A stretch of DNA of 64,000 bases from Mycobacterium yunnanensis (GTDB lineage: Bacteria > Actinomycetota > Actinomycetes > Mycobacteriales > Mycobacteriaceae): assembly GCF_025823185.1 (NCBI RefSeq), contig NZ_JACKVK010000020.1, forward strand, positions 62,001 through 126,000, written 5' to 3'. Every line of letters starts with the position of its first letter. Position 1 is the first letter of the stretch. Below the pieces are notes generated by a model. The model was not told the DNA's origin and did not search any database. It saw only the letters and a program-made list of their open reading frames with translations. Position numbers and translations under genes: made by a program. Positions 24,680 to 31,845 of the stretch are shown piece after piece.

Positions 24680-25302
24680 GAGTGAGACGGCACGCCGAAT
24701 TGGCGCACGAATTCCCGTGAGCGGATCAAGAATTCGACCTGTCGCGCCACGTCCCGCAACGGTTCGGCGGTCCGGGTCGCGCGGCACAGCACCACTGCCC
24801 CCTCCAGCGCCGAGATGCACGTCACCGCCAGCGACCCCGCATCGGACTCGTCGAACCCGTCGGCGACGAAGGCGCGGGCCAGTGCGGCGCGCCAACGGTC
24901 GAAGATGTCGCCGGCGATGGGCGTCAGCGCCGGATCGGCGTCGGCCGAACCGATCGCGGCCGCGACCACCGGACAGCCTGCGGCGAAGTCACTCTCGGCG
25001 AGGGTGCGCTCCCAGAACGCGACGAACTGACCGATCAGCGGTATGCAGCCCTGGGTGGCGGCGTCGTCGACGAGTCGGGTGATCGCGTCTCCGGCGAACT
25101 GGAGGGCCTCGGTCAGCAGCTGACTACGGCCGCCGGGAAAGTGGTGATAGACCGACCCGCGGGGTGCGCCACTGCGAGTCAGTACCTCGTCGATCGTGAC
25201 GCCGGCGGCGCCCTTCTCCCGCAGCACCTCGGCGGCGGCGAACAGCATCCGGTACCGCGTCGTGCCGCGTGCAGGACGGCTGACGTCGACGGACGAGGGC
25301 AT
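24676..25302 (-). CDS. TetR-family transcriptional regulator
   Basis: The 208-residue regulator has the helix-turn-helix region VTIDEVLTRSGAPRGSVYHHF at about residues 40-60. The C-terminal domain is of the LmrA/YxaF type, with FAAGCPVVAAAIG. The ATG at 25302 shares its A with the stop of a 45-codon small ORF (TGATG), so translation is coupled. It is divergent from a FadE5 paralogue, with a palindrome at 25526-25547 in the shared region as the likely operator. The stop overlaps the convergent serine hydrolase gene at CTAG. Confidence 0.87.
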   Translation of the reverse strand: MPSSVDVSRPARGTTRYRMLFAAAEVLREKGAAGVTIDEVLTRSGAPRGSVYHHFPGGRSQLLTEALQFAGDAITRLVDDAATQGCIPLIGQFVAFWERTLAESDFAAGCPVVAAAIGSADADPALTPIAGDIFDRWRAALARAFVADGFDESDAGSLAVTCISALEGAVVLCRATRTAEPLRDVARQVEFLIRSREFVRQFGVPSHS

Positions 25303-25439
25303 CAGGCGGCGGCACCCGAGTGGCGCTGCAGAAGGTGGCGCCACTGGGCCACGCGGGCCGAACCCGGCAGGGGTCGACGCCGATTCTCCACGGTGCAGCT
25401 CATGCGGCGGCCCAGGACGTTTACTTCGAGCAGCCACAT
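25302..25439 (-). CDS. small ORF (45 aa) coupled to the TetR gene
   Basis: This short gene begins ATG at 25439 with GGGAGG 4 bases upstream. It ends in TGA whose last base is the first base of the TetR start codon. The product starts MWLLEVNVLGRRMSC and is basic, with no signal peptide. Third codon positions are mostly G or C, like real genes of this DNA. I do not recognise the sequence. It could be a functional small protein or a translated leader that sets TetR expression. A promoter-like pair lies just upstream. Confidence 0.6.
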   Translation of the reverse strand: MWLLEVNVLGRRMSCTVENRRRPLPGSARVAQWRHLLQRHSGAAA

Positions 25440-25451
25440 GGCGCCTCCCTC

Positions 25452-25479
25452 ATTATGGTAACGAGCATAGTGGGCTCAA
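25452..25479 (-). promoter_or_regulatory. promoter candidate for the small ORF and TetR gene
   Basis: On the minus strand TTGAGC (25474-25479) and CATAAT (25452-25457) are separated by 16 bases, close to the housekeeping consensus. The CATAAT is 12 bases before the ATG, giving a very short leader. Prediction by eye only. Confidence 0.4.
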
Positions 25480-25525
25480 CGTCACCTGGTCGAAAATGTA
25501 TTCCGGATCACTTTGAGCCCGTGTC

Positions 25526-25547
25526 CGCTATGTCGTCGTCCATAGCG
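25526..25547. promoter_or_regulatory. TetR-type operator candidate (CGCTATG-N8-CATAGCG)
   Basis: A 22-base palindrome with perfect 7-base arms lies in the divergent region between the TetR unit and the FadE5 paralogue, 69 bases before the fadE start. Size and position fit a TetR dimer site. Confidence 0.55.
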
Positions 25548-25615
25548 ACGACGATGGCCGGCTGGGTCCTACCGGGCTACGCTCGGGCGCACTCCGATCG
25601 TGAAAGGCTTTGGGC

Positions 25616-27451
25616 GTGGGTCACTACAAGAGCAATGTGCGGGACCTCGAATTCAACCTCTTCGAGGTCCTTCACCTGGAGAAGGTGCTCGCCAGCGGGG
25701 AGTTCGGCGACCTGGACGCGGATTCGATTCGCGACATGCTGAGCGAGGCGGCGCGCCTGGCCGAGGGTCCGTTGGCCGAGTCCTTCGCCGACTCCGACAG
25801 GCACCCGCCGACCTTCGACCCCGACACCCACGCGGTGACCCTGCCCGCGGCGTTCAAGCAGTCGTTGCGGGCGTGGCAGCAGGGCGAGTGGTTCCGGATC
25901 GGACTGTCGGAGGACGTCGGCGGCGTCCCCGCTCCCTCGATGCTGGCGTGGGCCATCAACGAGTTTCCCCTCGGCGCGCAGCCTGCGGCCTTCATGTACC
26001 TCGCCGGGCCCGTGCTGGCCGGCATCCTGCACGCGGAGGGCAACGCCCAGCAACGGCACTGGGCGGCCATGGCCGTCGAGCGCAATTGGGGTGCGACGAT
26101 GGTGCTCACCGAGCCGGACGCGGGCTCCGACGTCGGCGCCGGGCGCACCAAGTCCGTCGAACAGCCCGACGGCACCTGGCATCTCGACGGCGTCAAGCGC
26201 TTCATCACCAGCGGCGACTCCGACGACCTGTTCGAGAACATCGTGCACATGGTGCTGGCCAGACCCGAGGGTGCGGGGCCCGGCACCAAGGGGCTTTCGC
26301 TGTTCATGGTGCCCAAGTTCCTGCCCGACCCGGAGACGGGGGCGCCCGGGGACCGCAACGGTGTGTTCGTCACCGGGGTCGAGCACAAGATGGGCCTCAA
26401 GGTCTCGGCGACGTGCGAGCTGACGTTCGGTGCACACGGCACCCCGGCGATCGGCTACCTGGTCGGCGACACCCACAACGGCATCGCGCAGATGTTCAAG
26501 ATCATCGAGTACGCGCGAATGATGGTCGGCACCAAGGCAATCAGTACGTTGTCCACCGGATACCTCAACGCGCTCGAGTACGCCAAGACCCGTATTCAGG
26601 GTGCGGACCTCACTCAGATGACGGACAAGACCGCGCCGCGGGTGAGCATCCTGCACCACCCGGACGTGCGGCGGGCCTTGCTGATGCAGAAGGCGTACGC
26701 CGAAGGGTTGCGTGCGCTGTACCTCTACACCGCCGCCCATCAGGACGAGGCGGCGGCCGCCGTCGTCTCCGGCGCGGACGAGGCCATGGCGGGCCGGGTC
26801 AACGACCTGCTGCTACCGATCGTCAAGGGCGTCGGATCCGAACGCGCCTACCAGACGCTGACCGAGGCGCTGCAGACCTTCGGCGGTTCGGGCTTCCTGC
26901 AGGACTATCCGATCGAGCAGTACATCCGCGACGCGAAGATCGACTCGCTCTACGAGGGCACGACGGCAATTCAGGCGCAGGACTTCTTCTTTCGCAAGAT
27001 CGCCCGTGACCAGGGTGGGGCGCTGGCGCACGTCGCCGGTGAGATTCAGGCGTTCCTCGACGCGGAGTCGGCGCGTGCCGAACTCGCCGACTGCCGCGGG
27101 CGGTTGGCCACCGCCCTGGCCGACGTGCAGTCGATGGTCGCCACCATGACCGGGCATCTCATTTCCTCGCAACGGGATTCGCGCGAGCTCTACCGGTTCG
27201 GCCTCGGGTCGGTGTCGTTCCTGATGGCCGTCGGCGACCTGTTCATCGGATGGCTTCTGCTGCGCGGTGCCGAGATCGCCCTGGACGCGCTCGACGGTGA
27301 GCCCACCGAACGCGACCGGGCGTTCTATCTCGGCAAGGTGACCGCCGCGAAGTTCTTCGCCGACAACGTGCTTCCTCGGCTCACCGCCGAACGCACGATT
27401 CTCGAGTCGGCCGACCTGGCGATCATGGACCTCGACGAGGACGCGTTCTAG
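25616..27451 (+). CDS. FadE5-like acyl-CoA dehydrogenase (paralogue 1)
   Basis: The 611-residue flavoenzyme oxidises acyl-CoAs at C2-C3. It has the FAD segment TEPDAGSDVGAGRTK, the catalytic Glu motif LYEGTTAIQ, and the extra C-terminal helical domain that sets FadE5-type enzymes apart from ordinary 380-residue acyl-CoA dehydrogenases. It is the same length as, and closely similar throughout to, the product of 54605-56440, which holds the fadE5 position. I chose the GTG at 25616, giving VGHYKSNV (paralogue 2 begins MSHYKSNV), with GAAAGG 8 bases upstream. It is probably controlled by the divergent TetR protein. Confidence 0.87.
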   Translation: MGHYKSNVRDLEFNLFEVLHLEKVLASGEFGDLDADSIRDMLSEAARLAEGPLAESFADSDRHPPTFDPDTHAVTLPAAFKQSLRAWQQGEWFRIGLSEDVGGVPAPSMLAWAINEFPLGAQPAAFMYLAGPVLAGILHAEGNAQQRHWAAMAVERNWGATMVLTEPDAGSDVGAGRTKSVEQPDGTWHLDGVKRFITSGDSDDLFENIVHMVLARPEGAGPGTKGLSLFMVPKFLPDPETGAPGDRNGVFVTGVEHKMGLKVSATCELTFGAHGTPAIGYLVGDTHNGIAQMFKIIEYARMMVGTKAISTLSTGYLNALEYAKTRIQGADLTQMTDKTAPRVSILHHPDVRRALLMQKAYAEGLRALYLYTAAHQDEAAAAVVSGADEAMAGRVNDLLLPIVKGVGSERAYQTLTEALQTFGGSGFLQDYPIEQYIRDAKIDSLYEGTTAIQAQDFFFRKIARDQGGALAHVAGEIQAFLDAESARAELADCRGRLATALADVQSMVATMTGHLISSQRDSRELYRFGLGSVSFLMAVGDLFIGWLLLRGAEIALDALDGEPTERDRAFYLGKVTAAKFFADNVLPRLTAERTILESADLAIMDLDEDAF

Positions 27452-27462
27452 GCCCAACGCCA

Positions 27463-27520
27463 TCGAGTGTGCTGTGAGATCGCCACATCGCCGCGAACGA
27501 CGATCTCACTGCACACTCGA
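27463..27520. terminator. long inverted repeat, probable bidirectional terminator
   Basis: The arms 27463-27482 and 27501-27520 are 20 bases each with one mismatch and an 18-base loop. They lie between convergent stops at 27451 and 27537. There is no clear T-run, so it may be a dispersed palindrome that also blocks transcription. Confidence 0.5.
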
Positions 27521-27536
27521 CGACCCAGGATCGTCG

Positions 27537-29006
27537 TTACGGCGTATAGCCGAACGGCAGCAGCACGCTCTTGGCCTCGCAGTAGGCCTCGATGCCCTCG
27601 GGGCCGTTCTCGCGCCCGATGCCCGAGTTCTTGTAGCCGCCGAACGGCGCACCGGGGTCGAAGGCGTACATGTTGACCGCATAGGTGCCGGTGCGGATCT
27701 TCTTGGCAATCTCGACGGCCTTCGGAAAGTCCGTCGTGTAGACGCTGCCTGCCAACCCGTACGCCGAATCGTTGGCGATGCGGACGGCGTCGTCCTCGTC
27801 GTCGAACGGGATCACCGCGAGCACCGGTCCGAAGATCTCCTCCTGCGCGATGGTCATCGAGTTGTCGACGTCGGCGAACACCGTCGGCTCGACGAACCAG
27901 CCGCTGTCCAGGCCCTCGGGCCTGCCACCGCCGGTGACGATGCGGGCGCCTTCCTCGACGCCCTTCTTGATGTAGCCCTCGACGCGCTCACGCTGACGCT
28001 CGGAGATGAGCGGGCCGATCATGGCACCGGCGTTGTCGGGCAGTCCGATCGGCATGGCGGCCACGGCGGCCGAAAGCTTTTCCACCACTTCGTCATAACG
28101 CGACCGCGGCGCCAGGATGCGCGTCTGGCCGACGCACGCTTGCCCGCAGTTCATCAAGCCGGAGAACACCAGCATCGGCAACGTCGAATCCAGGTCGGCG
28201 TCTTCGAGGATGATGGCGGCGGACTTGCCGCCGAGCTCCAGCGTGCAGGCCTTCAGGTTCTCGGCCGCGATCTTGGCGACCTCCTTGCCGACGGCGGAGC
28301 TGCCGGTGAACGTGTACTTGTCCAGCTCGGGGTTGGCGGTCAGGGCGCGCCCGGTCTCCGCGCCGCCGGGCACGATCGACAGCACGCCTTCGGGCAGGCC
28401 CGCCTCGGCGAACATCTCGGCCATCGCGAACACCGACAGCGGCGTCTCGGAGGCGGGCTTGAGCACGACCGTACAGCCGGCGAGCAGGGCCGGGCCCAGC
28501 TTGTTGGCCGCGAGGAAGAACGGCACGTTCCACGCGGTGACCGCGCCGACGACGCCGATCGGCTCCTTGAGCACCAGCGTCTGGCCGTAGATGCCGTCGC
28601 GGACGTCCTGCCAGGTGAACTTGTCGGCCGCACCCACGAAGTAGTTGAACGACGACATCGCGGCGCCGTACTGCATCATGTCGACGATGGTCGGCGGCTG
28701 GCCCGTCTCGGCGGCCAGCAGGAACTTCAGCTCGTCGGCGCGCTCCTCCATGATCTTCACCGCGGCGCCGAGCACGGCGGCGCGCTCCTCGGGCGAGGTG
28801 TGCGGCCACGGACCCTCGTCGAAGGCCTTGCGAGCCGCGGCGCAGGCCGCGTCGACGTCGGCCGCCGACGCCATGGGCACGCGGCCGACCAGTTCCCCGG
28901 TGGCCGGGGAGTGCACGTCGATGACCTCGGAGCTCGACGGCTCGACCCACTTGCCGCCGATGAAGAGCTGATCCCATTCGGTCTTGAAGGCAGTGCTCTG
29001 GGTCAT
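27537..29006 (-). CDS. aldehyde dehydrogenase (Rv0223c-like)
   Basis: The 489-residue NAD(P)-dependent enzyme has the Asn motif TAWNVPFFLAANKLGPAL, the cofactor loop FTGSSAVGKEV, the Glu motif LELGGKSA and the catalytic Cys in NCGQACVGQT. It oxidises an aldehyde to an acid in the cytoplasm. GAGGAG precedes the ATG by 8 bases. Position and the KstR-like box upstream (29067-29080) match Rv0223c, a member of the M. tuberculosis KstR regulon as I recall it, so a role in sterol or related lipid breakdown is likely. Confidence 0.87.
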   Translation of the reverse strand: MTQSTAFKTEWDQLFIGGKWVEPSSSEVIDVHSPATGELVGRVPMASAADVDAACAAARKAFDEGPWPHTSPEERAAVLGAAVKIMEERADELKFLLAAETGQPPTIVDMMQYGAAMSSFNYFVGAADKFTWQDVRDGIYGQTLVLKEPIGVVGAVTAWNVPFFLAANKLGPALLAGCTVVLKPASETPLSVFAMAEMFAEAGLPEGVLSIVPGGAETGRALTANPELDKYTFTGSSAVGKEVAKIAAENLKACTLELGGKSAAIILEDADLDSTLPMLVFSGLMNCGQACVGQTRILAPRSRYDEVVEKLSAAVAAMPIGLPDNAGAMIGPLISERQRERVEGYIKKGVEEGARIVTGGGRPEGLDSGWFVEPTVFADVDNSMTIAQEEIFGPVLAVIPFDDEDDAVRIANDSAYGLAGSVYTTDFPKAVEIAKKIRTGTYAVNMYAFDPGAPFGGYKNSGIGRENGPEGIEAYCEAKSVLLPFGYTP

Positions 29007-29066
29007 CGTCGTGCTCCTCGCGTCCGCGGTGTCATGGACGTCACATTACCCATCGAAGCCGCGAAC

Positions 29067-29080
29067 TGGAACCTGTTGCA
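29067..29080 (+). promoter_or_regulatory. KstR-like operator (TGGAACCTGTTGCA)
   Basis: It fits TnnAACnnGTTnnA at every fixed position. It lies 61 bases upstream of the aldehyde dehydrogenase start and just after the methyltransferase stop. Repression by KstR is inferred. Confidence 0.68.
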
Positions 29081-29090
29081 ATTCGGCCCG

Positions 29091-29846
29091 TCACGACGGC
29101 CGCAGCACCAGCACCAGGTTGCTGACCAGAAACTCCCTGAGGACGGGCACCCGCGTCGTCCACCACGCCCATCGCGGGTGGTAGCGGGGAAATGCGGCCA
29201 CCAGCATCCCGGTGCTCTGCGCCCACGCCAAGCCGTCGGCGGCAGACACGGCGAACAACGACGAGCCGTAGTCGTTCTTAGGTCGCCGACCGTGCCTGCG
29301 GGTGTACCGCTCGGCGGCGCGCGCCCCGCCAAGATAGTGCGTCAGCCCCATCTCATGACCGCCGAAGGGGCCCAACCACACCGTGTACGACAGCACCACC
29401 AGGCCGCCGGGCTTGGTGACCCGCAGCATCTCCCGGCCCATCCGCCACGGGTCGCGGACGTGTTCGGCGACGTTGGAGGACAAGCACACGTCGACGGCGT
29501 CGTCGGCGAACGGCAGCGCCATTCCCGAGGCGCGGACGAACCTGGCCGCGCCCCTGTCCCCGGCAGGGCCGGCGTGCATCTCGCGGGGGTCGGGTTCGAC
29601 GCCGACGTAGCTCAGGCCTGCGGCCTCGAACGCGTCGGCGAAGTACCCTGGCCCGCCCCCGACGTCGAGCAGGGTTCGTCCCGCCGGGTCCCCGTCCAGG
29701 AGCGCCGTCACCATGGCGACGGTGTCCTGCGCCAGGGCGCCGTAGAACCGGGCCGGGTCGCGTTGCTCGAAGCGGAACTCGCCGAGCAGCCGCACCGACC
29801 GCGCCAGGGTGGCCCGGCGGGCGACGGCGTCGGTGACAGCGGGCAC
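29091..29846 (-). CDS. class I SAM-dependent methyltransferase (Rv0224c-like)
   Basis: The 251-residue enzyme has motif I LLDVGGGPGYFADAF, the acidic end of strand 2 (GVEPDP) and motif post-I/II region ALPFADDAVDVCLSSNVAEHV. The C-terminus is hydrophobic (FLVSNLVLVLRP), suggesting contact with a membrane or lipid substrate. It stands divergent from the GT4 gene as Rv0224c does from Rv0225. The methyl acceptor is unknown; the neighbourhood suggests a cell-envelope glycolipid. The start is GTG at 29846. Confidence 0.85.
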   Translation of the reverse strand: MPAVTDAVARRATLARSVRLLGEFRFEQRDPARFYGALAQDTVAMVTALLDGDPAGRTLLDVGGGPGYFADAFEAAGLSYVGVEPDPREMHAGPAGDRGAARFVRASGMALPFADDAVDVCLSSNVAEHVRDPWRMGREMLRVTKPGGLVVLSYTVWLGPFGGHEMGLTHYLGGARAAERYTRRHGRRPKNDYGSSLFAVSAADGLAWAQSTGMLVAAFPRYHPRWAWWTTRVPVLREFLVSNLVLVLRPS

Positions 29847-29871
29847 GCGTCGACTCTAGCCAGCGCCGAAC

Positions 29872-29918
29872 GGCCAGTTGTCCCGCGCTTGCGGGCGAGA
29901 TGCGCGGGATGAGTGGCC
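29872..29918. repeat. imperfect inverted repeat between methyltransferase and GT4 genes
   Basis: The arms 29872-29888 and 29902-29918 pair at about 14 of 17 positions around a 13-base loop. It lies in the 98-base divergent promoter region. It may be a regulatory hairpin or a fossil palindromic repeat. Confidence 0.4.
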
Positions 29919-29944
29919 ACTGACGCAGGGTTTAAGCTGGCCGG

Positions 29945-31096
29945 GTGCCCGTCCGTTCCGTGTTGCTGCTGTGCTGGCGCGACACCGGACACCCGCAGGG
30001 CGGCGGCAGCGAGACCTACCTGCAGCGCATCGGCAGTCAGTTGGCGGCCGACGGCGTCGAGGTCACCCTGCGCACCGCCCGTTACCCCGGCGCCGCCCGC
30101 CGCGAGGTGCTCGACGGCGTGCGCGTGAGCCGCGCCGGCGGGCGTTACGGCGTGTACGTCCGGGCCGGGTTGGCGATGGTCGCCGCGCGCGTCGGCCTCG
30201 GCCCGCTGCGGCACGTCCGGCCCGACGTCGTCGTCGACAGCCAAAACGGCATCCCGTTCCTCGCCCGCCTGGCGTTCGGGCGGCGGTCGGTGGTGCTGGT
30301 GCACCACTGCCACCGCGAGCAGTGGCCGGTGGCGGGGCGCGTGATGAGCCGGTTCGGCTGGTTCGTCGAATCCCGGCTGTCCCCGCGCCTGCACCGCGAC
30401 AACCAATACGTGACCGTCTCGCTGCCGTCGGCGCGCGACCTCGTCGACCTCGGCGTCGACGCACACCGCGTGGCCGTGGTGCGCAACGGGCTGGACGAGG
30501 CACCCGCCGACACGTTGACGCTGCCCCGCTCGATCACGCCGCGGGTGGCCGTTCTGTCGCGGCTGGTGCCGCACAAGCAGATCGAGGACGTGCTCGACGC
30601 CGTCGCCGAACTGCGGCCCCGGACGCCGGACCTGCACCTCGACGTCGTCGGAGGCGGTTGGTGGCACGACCGGCTGGTGGCCCACGCCGAGAGGCTCGGC
30701 ATCACCGAGGCGGTCACGTTTCACGGCCACGTCGACGACCGCGCCAAACACGAAGTGCTGCAACGGTCCTGGGTGCACGTGCTGCCGTCCCGCAAGGAAG
30801 GGTGGGGCCTCGCGGTGACCGAGGCCGCCCAGCATGCGGTGCCGACCATCGGCTACCGGTCCTCCGGCGGGTTGACCGATTCCGTCGTCGACGGCGTCAC
30901 CGGCCTTCTGGTCGACGACCACGCCGAGCTGGTGTCGCGGCTGGACCGGCTGCTGTCGGACCACGTGCTGCGCGAACAACTCGGGGTCAAGGCCCAGCTG
31001 CGCAGCGGCGAGTTCTCCTGGACTCAGAGCGCCGACGCCATGCGCGTCGTCCTGGAGTCAGTGGTCGAGGGCCGGTTGGTCGGCGGGCTGGTCTGA
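29945..31096 (+). CDS. GT4-type glycosyltransferase (Rv0225-like)
   Basis: The 383-residue GT-B enzyme has the N-terminal motif GGGSETYLQRIGSQLAADG and the donor-site motif KEGWGLAVTEAAQHAVP, with the EX7E pair of family GT4. It probably transfers a sugar from a nucleotide or GDP donor to an envelope acceptor at the inner face of the membrane. The start is GTG at 29945. The last 39 bases overlap the end of the convergent membrane-protein gene. Neighbours (TmaT-like, PgfA-like) point to lipoglycan or mycolate-lipid assembly. The acceptor is unknown. Confidence 0.85.
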   Translation: MPVRSVLLLCWRDTGHPQGGGSETYLQRIGSQLAADGVEVTLRTARYPGAARREVLDGVRVSRAGGRYGVYVRAGLAMVAARVGLGPLRHVRPDVVVDSQNGIPFLARLAFGRRSVVLVHHCHREQWPVAGRVMSRFGWFVESRLSPRLHRDNQYVTVSLPSARDLVDLGVDAHRVAVVRNGLDEAPADTLTLPRSITPRVAVLSRLVPHKQIEDVLDAVAELRPRTPDLHLDVVGGGWWHDRLVAHAERLGITEAVTFHGHVDDRAKHEVLQRSWVHVLPSRKEGWGLAVTEAAQHAVPTIGYRSSGGLTDSVVDGVTGLLVDDHAELVSRLDRLLSDHVLREQLGVKAQLRSGEFSWTQSADAMRVVLESVVEGRLVGGLV

Positions 31097-31840
31097 CGGC
31101 GGGTTGGCAAGTGTCGGCGTCCCGCCGATGAGGTCGTCCCAGTGCCGCCGAACGGGTGACCAACGGTCGTCGAAGGCCGTCGCCCGTCGTGCGGCCCGCG
31201 CGCGCTTCTTGGGGCCGTAGCGCCAGCGGGCCCACGGCGACGTCGGCCGGGCCAGTCGGGCGGCGGCCACCCAGGCGACGGGACCGATGAACACTCCCAG
31301 CAGCGCGGTCGGATACTTGCCCTTGAGTGCCGTCACGGCGACAAGGGCAAAGTTCACCAGCAGGACCGCGACGGCGCCGTACCGCAGCGCCATGACGTCG
31401 GCGGGCAGGTCGTCGACCGGGGACACCCCGACCGTGGCCAGGCCCACGCACGCCGCGGCCAACGTCACCACGTTGACCGACAGCTGACCCTCCTGCGTCC
31501 AGTAGACGTCCTGCAGCCGGAAGATCATGGCGAACTCGTCGAGCACGAGGGAGGCGCCCACGCCGACGAACAACCCCGCGAGGTAGGTCCACACCGACAG
31601 CGGGGGCGCCCCCACGCCGGTGAAGCCGCCGACGATCAGCAGCACCACCCCCGGTGTGGAGTGGTGCATGTGCACGCCCCCGCTGCTCACATTGTGAAAG
31701 GGCCCCTTGCCCGCCCGAATGAGTCGCGTGATGGTGCGGGTGGTCAGGAACGTCACCACGAACGCGGTGAAGCTCAGCAGCAGCGGTCCCTTGTAGCCGT
31801 CGACGACCTCGGCCTGCCACCACGCGCTGAGCCAATGCAT
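31058..31840 (-). CDS. integral membrane protein of unknown function
   Basis: The 260-residue protein has about six hydrophobic segments (for example LLLSFTAFVVTFLTT and VLLIVGGFTGVGAPPLSVW). A His-rich loop, GGVHMHHSTPG, lies between the first two, with a conserved-looking acidic stretch LVLDEFAMIFRLQDVYW. The C-terminal 60 residues are basic and cytoplasmic. His and acidic residues in membrane loops could bind a metal, but no function is established. It is the last gene of the leftward DUF3068-led unit and overlaps the GT4 gene tail to tail. The start ATG at 31840 lies 5 bases after the previous gene. Confidence 0.72.
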   Translation of the reverse strand: MHWLSAWWQAEVVDGYKGPLLLSFTAFVVTFLTTRTITRLIRAGKGPFHNVSSGGVHMHHSTPGVVLLIVGGFTGVGAPPLSVWTYLAGLFVGVGASLVLDEFAMIFRLQDVYWTQEGQLSVNVVTLAAACVGLATVGVSPVDDLPADVMALRYGAVAVLLVNFALVAVTALKGKYPTALLGVFIGPVAWVAAARLARPTSPWARWRYGPKKRARAARRATAFDDRWSPVRRHWDDLIGGTPTLANPPSDQPADQPALDH

Positions 31841-31845
31841 GGCGC

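Noticed and set aside
27474..29912. 812-codon open frame opposite the aldehyde dehydrogenase and methyltransferase genes
   Set aside because: It spans two well-supported genes on the other strand and the intergenic region, with composition typical of an antisense shadow.
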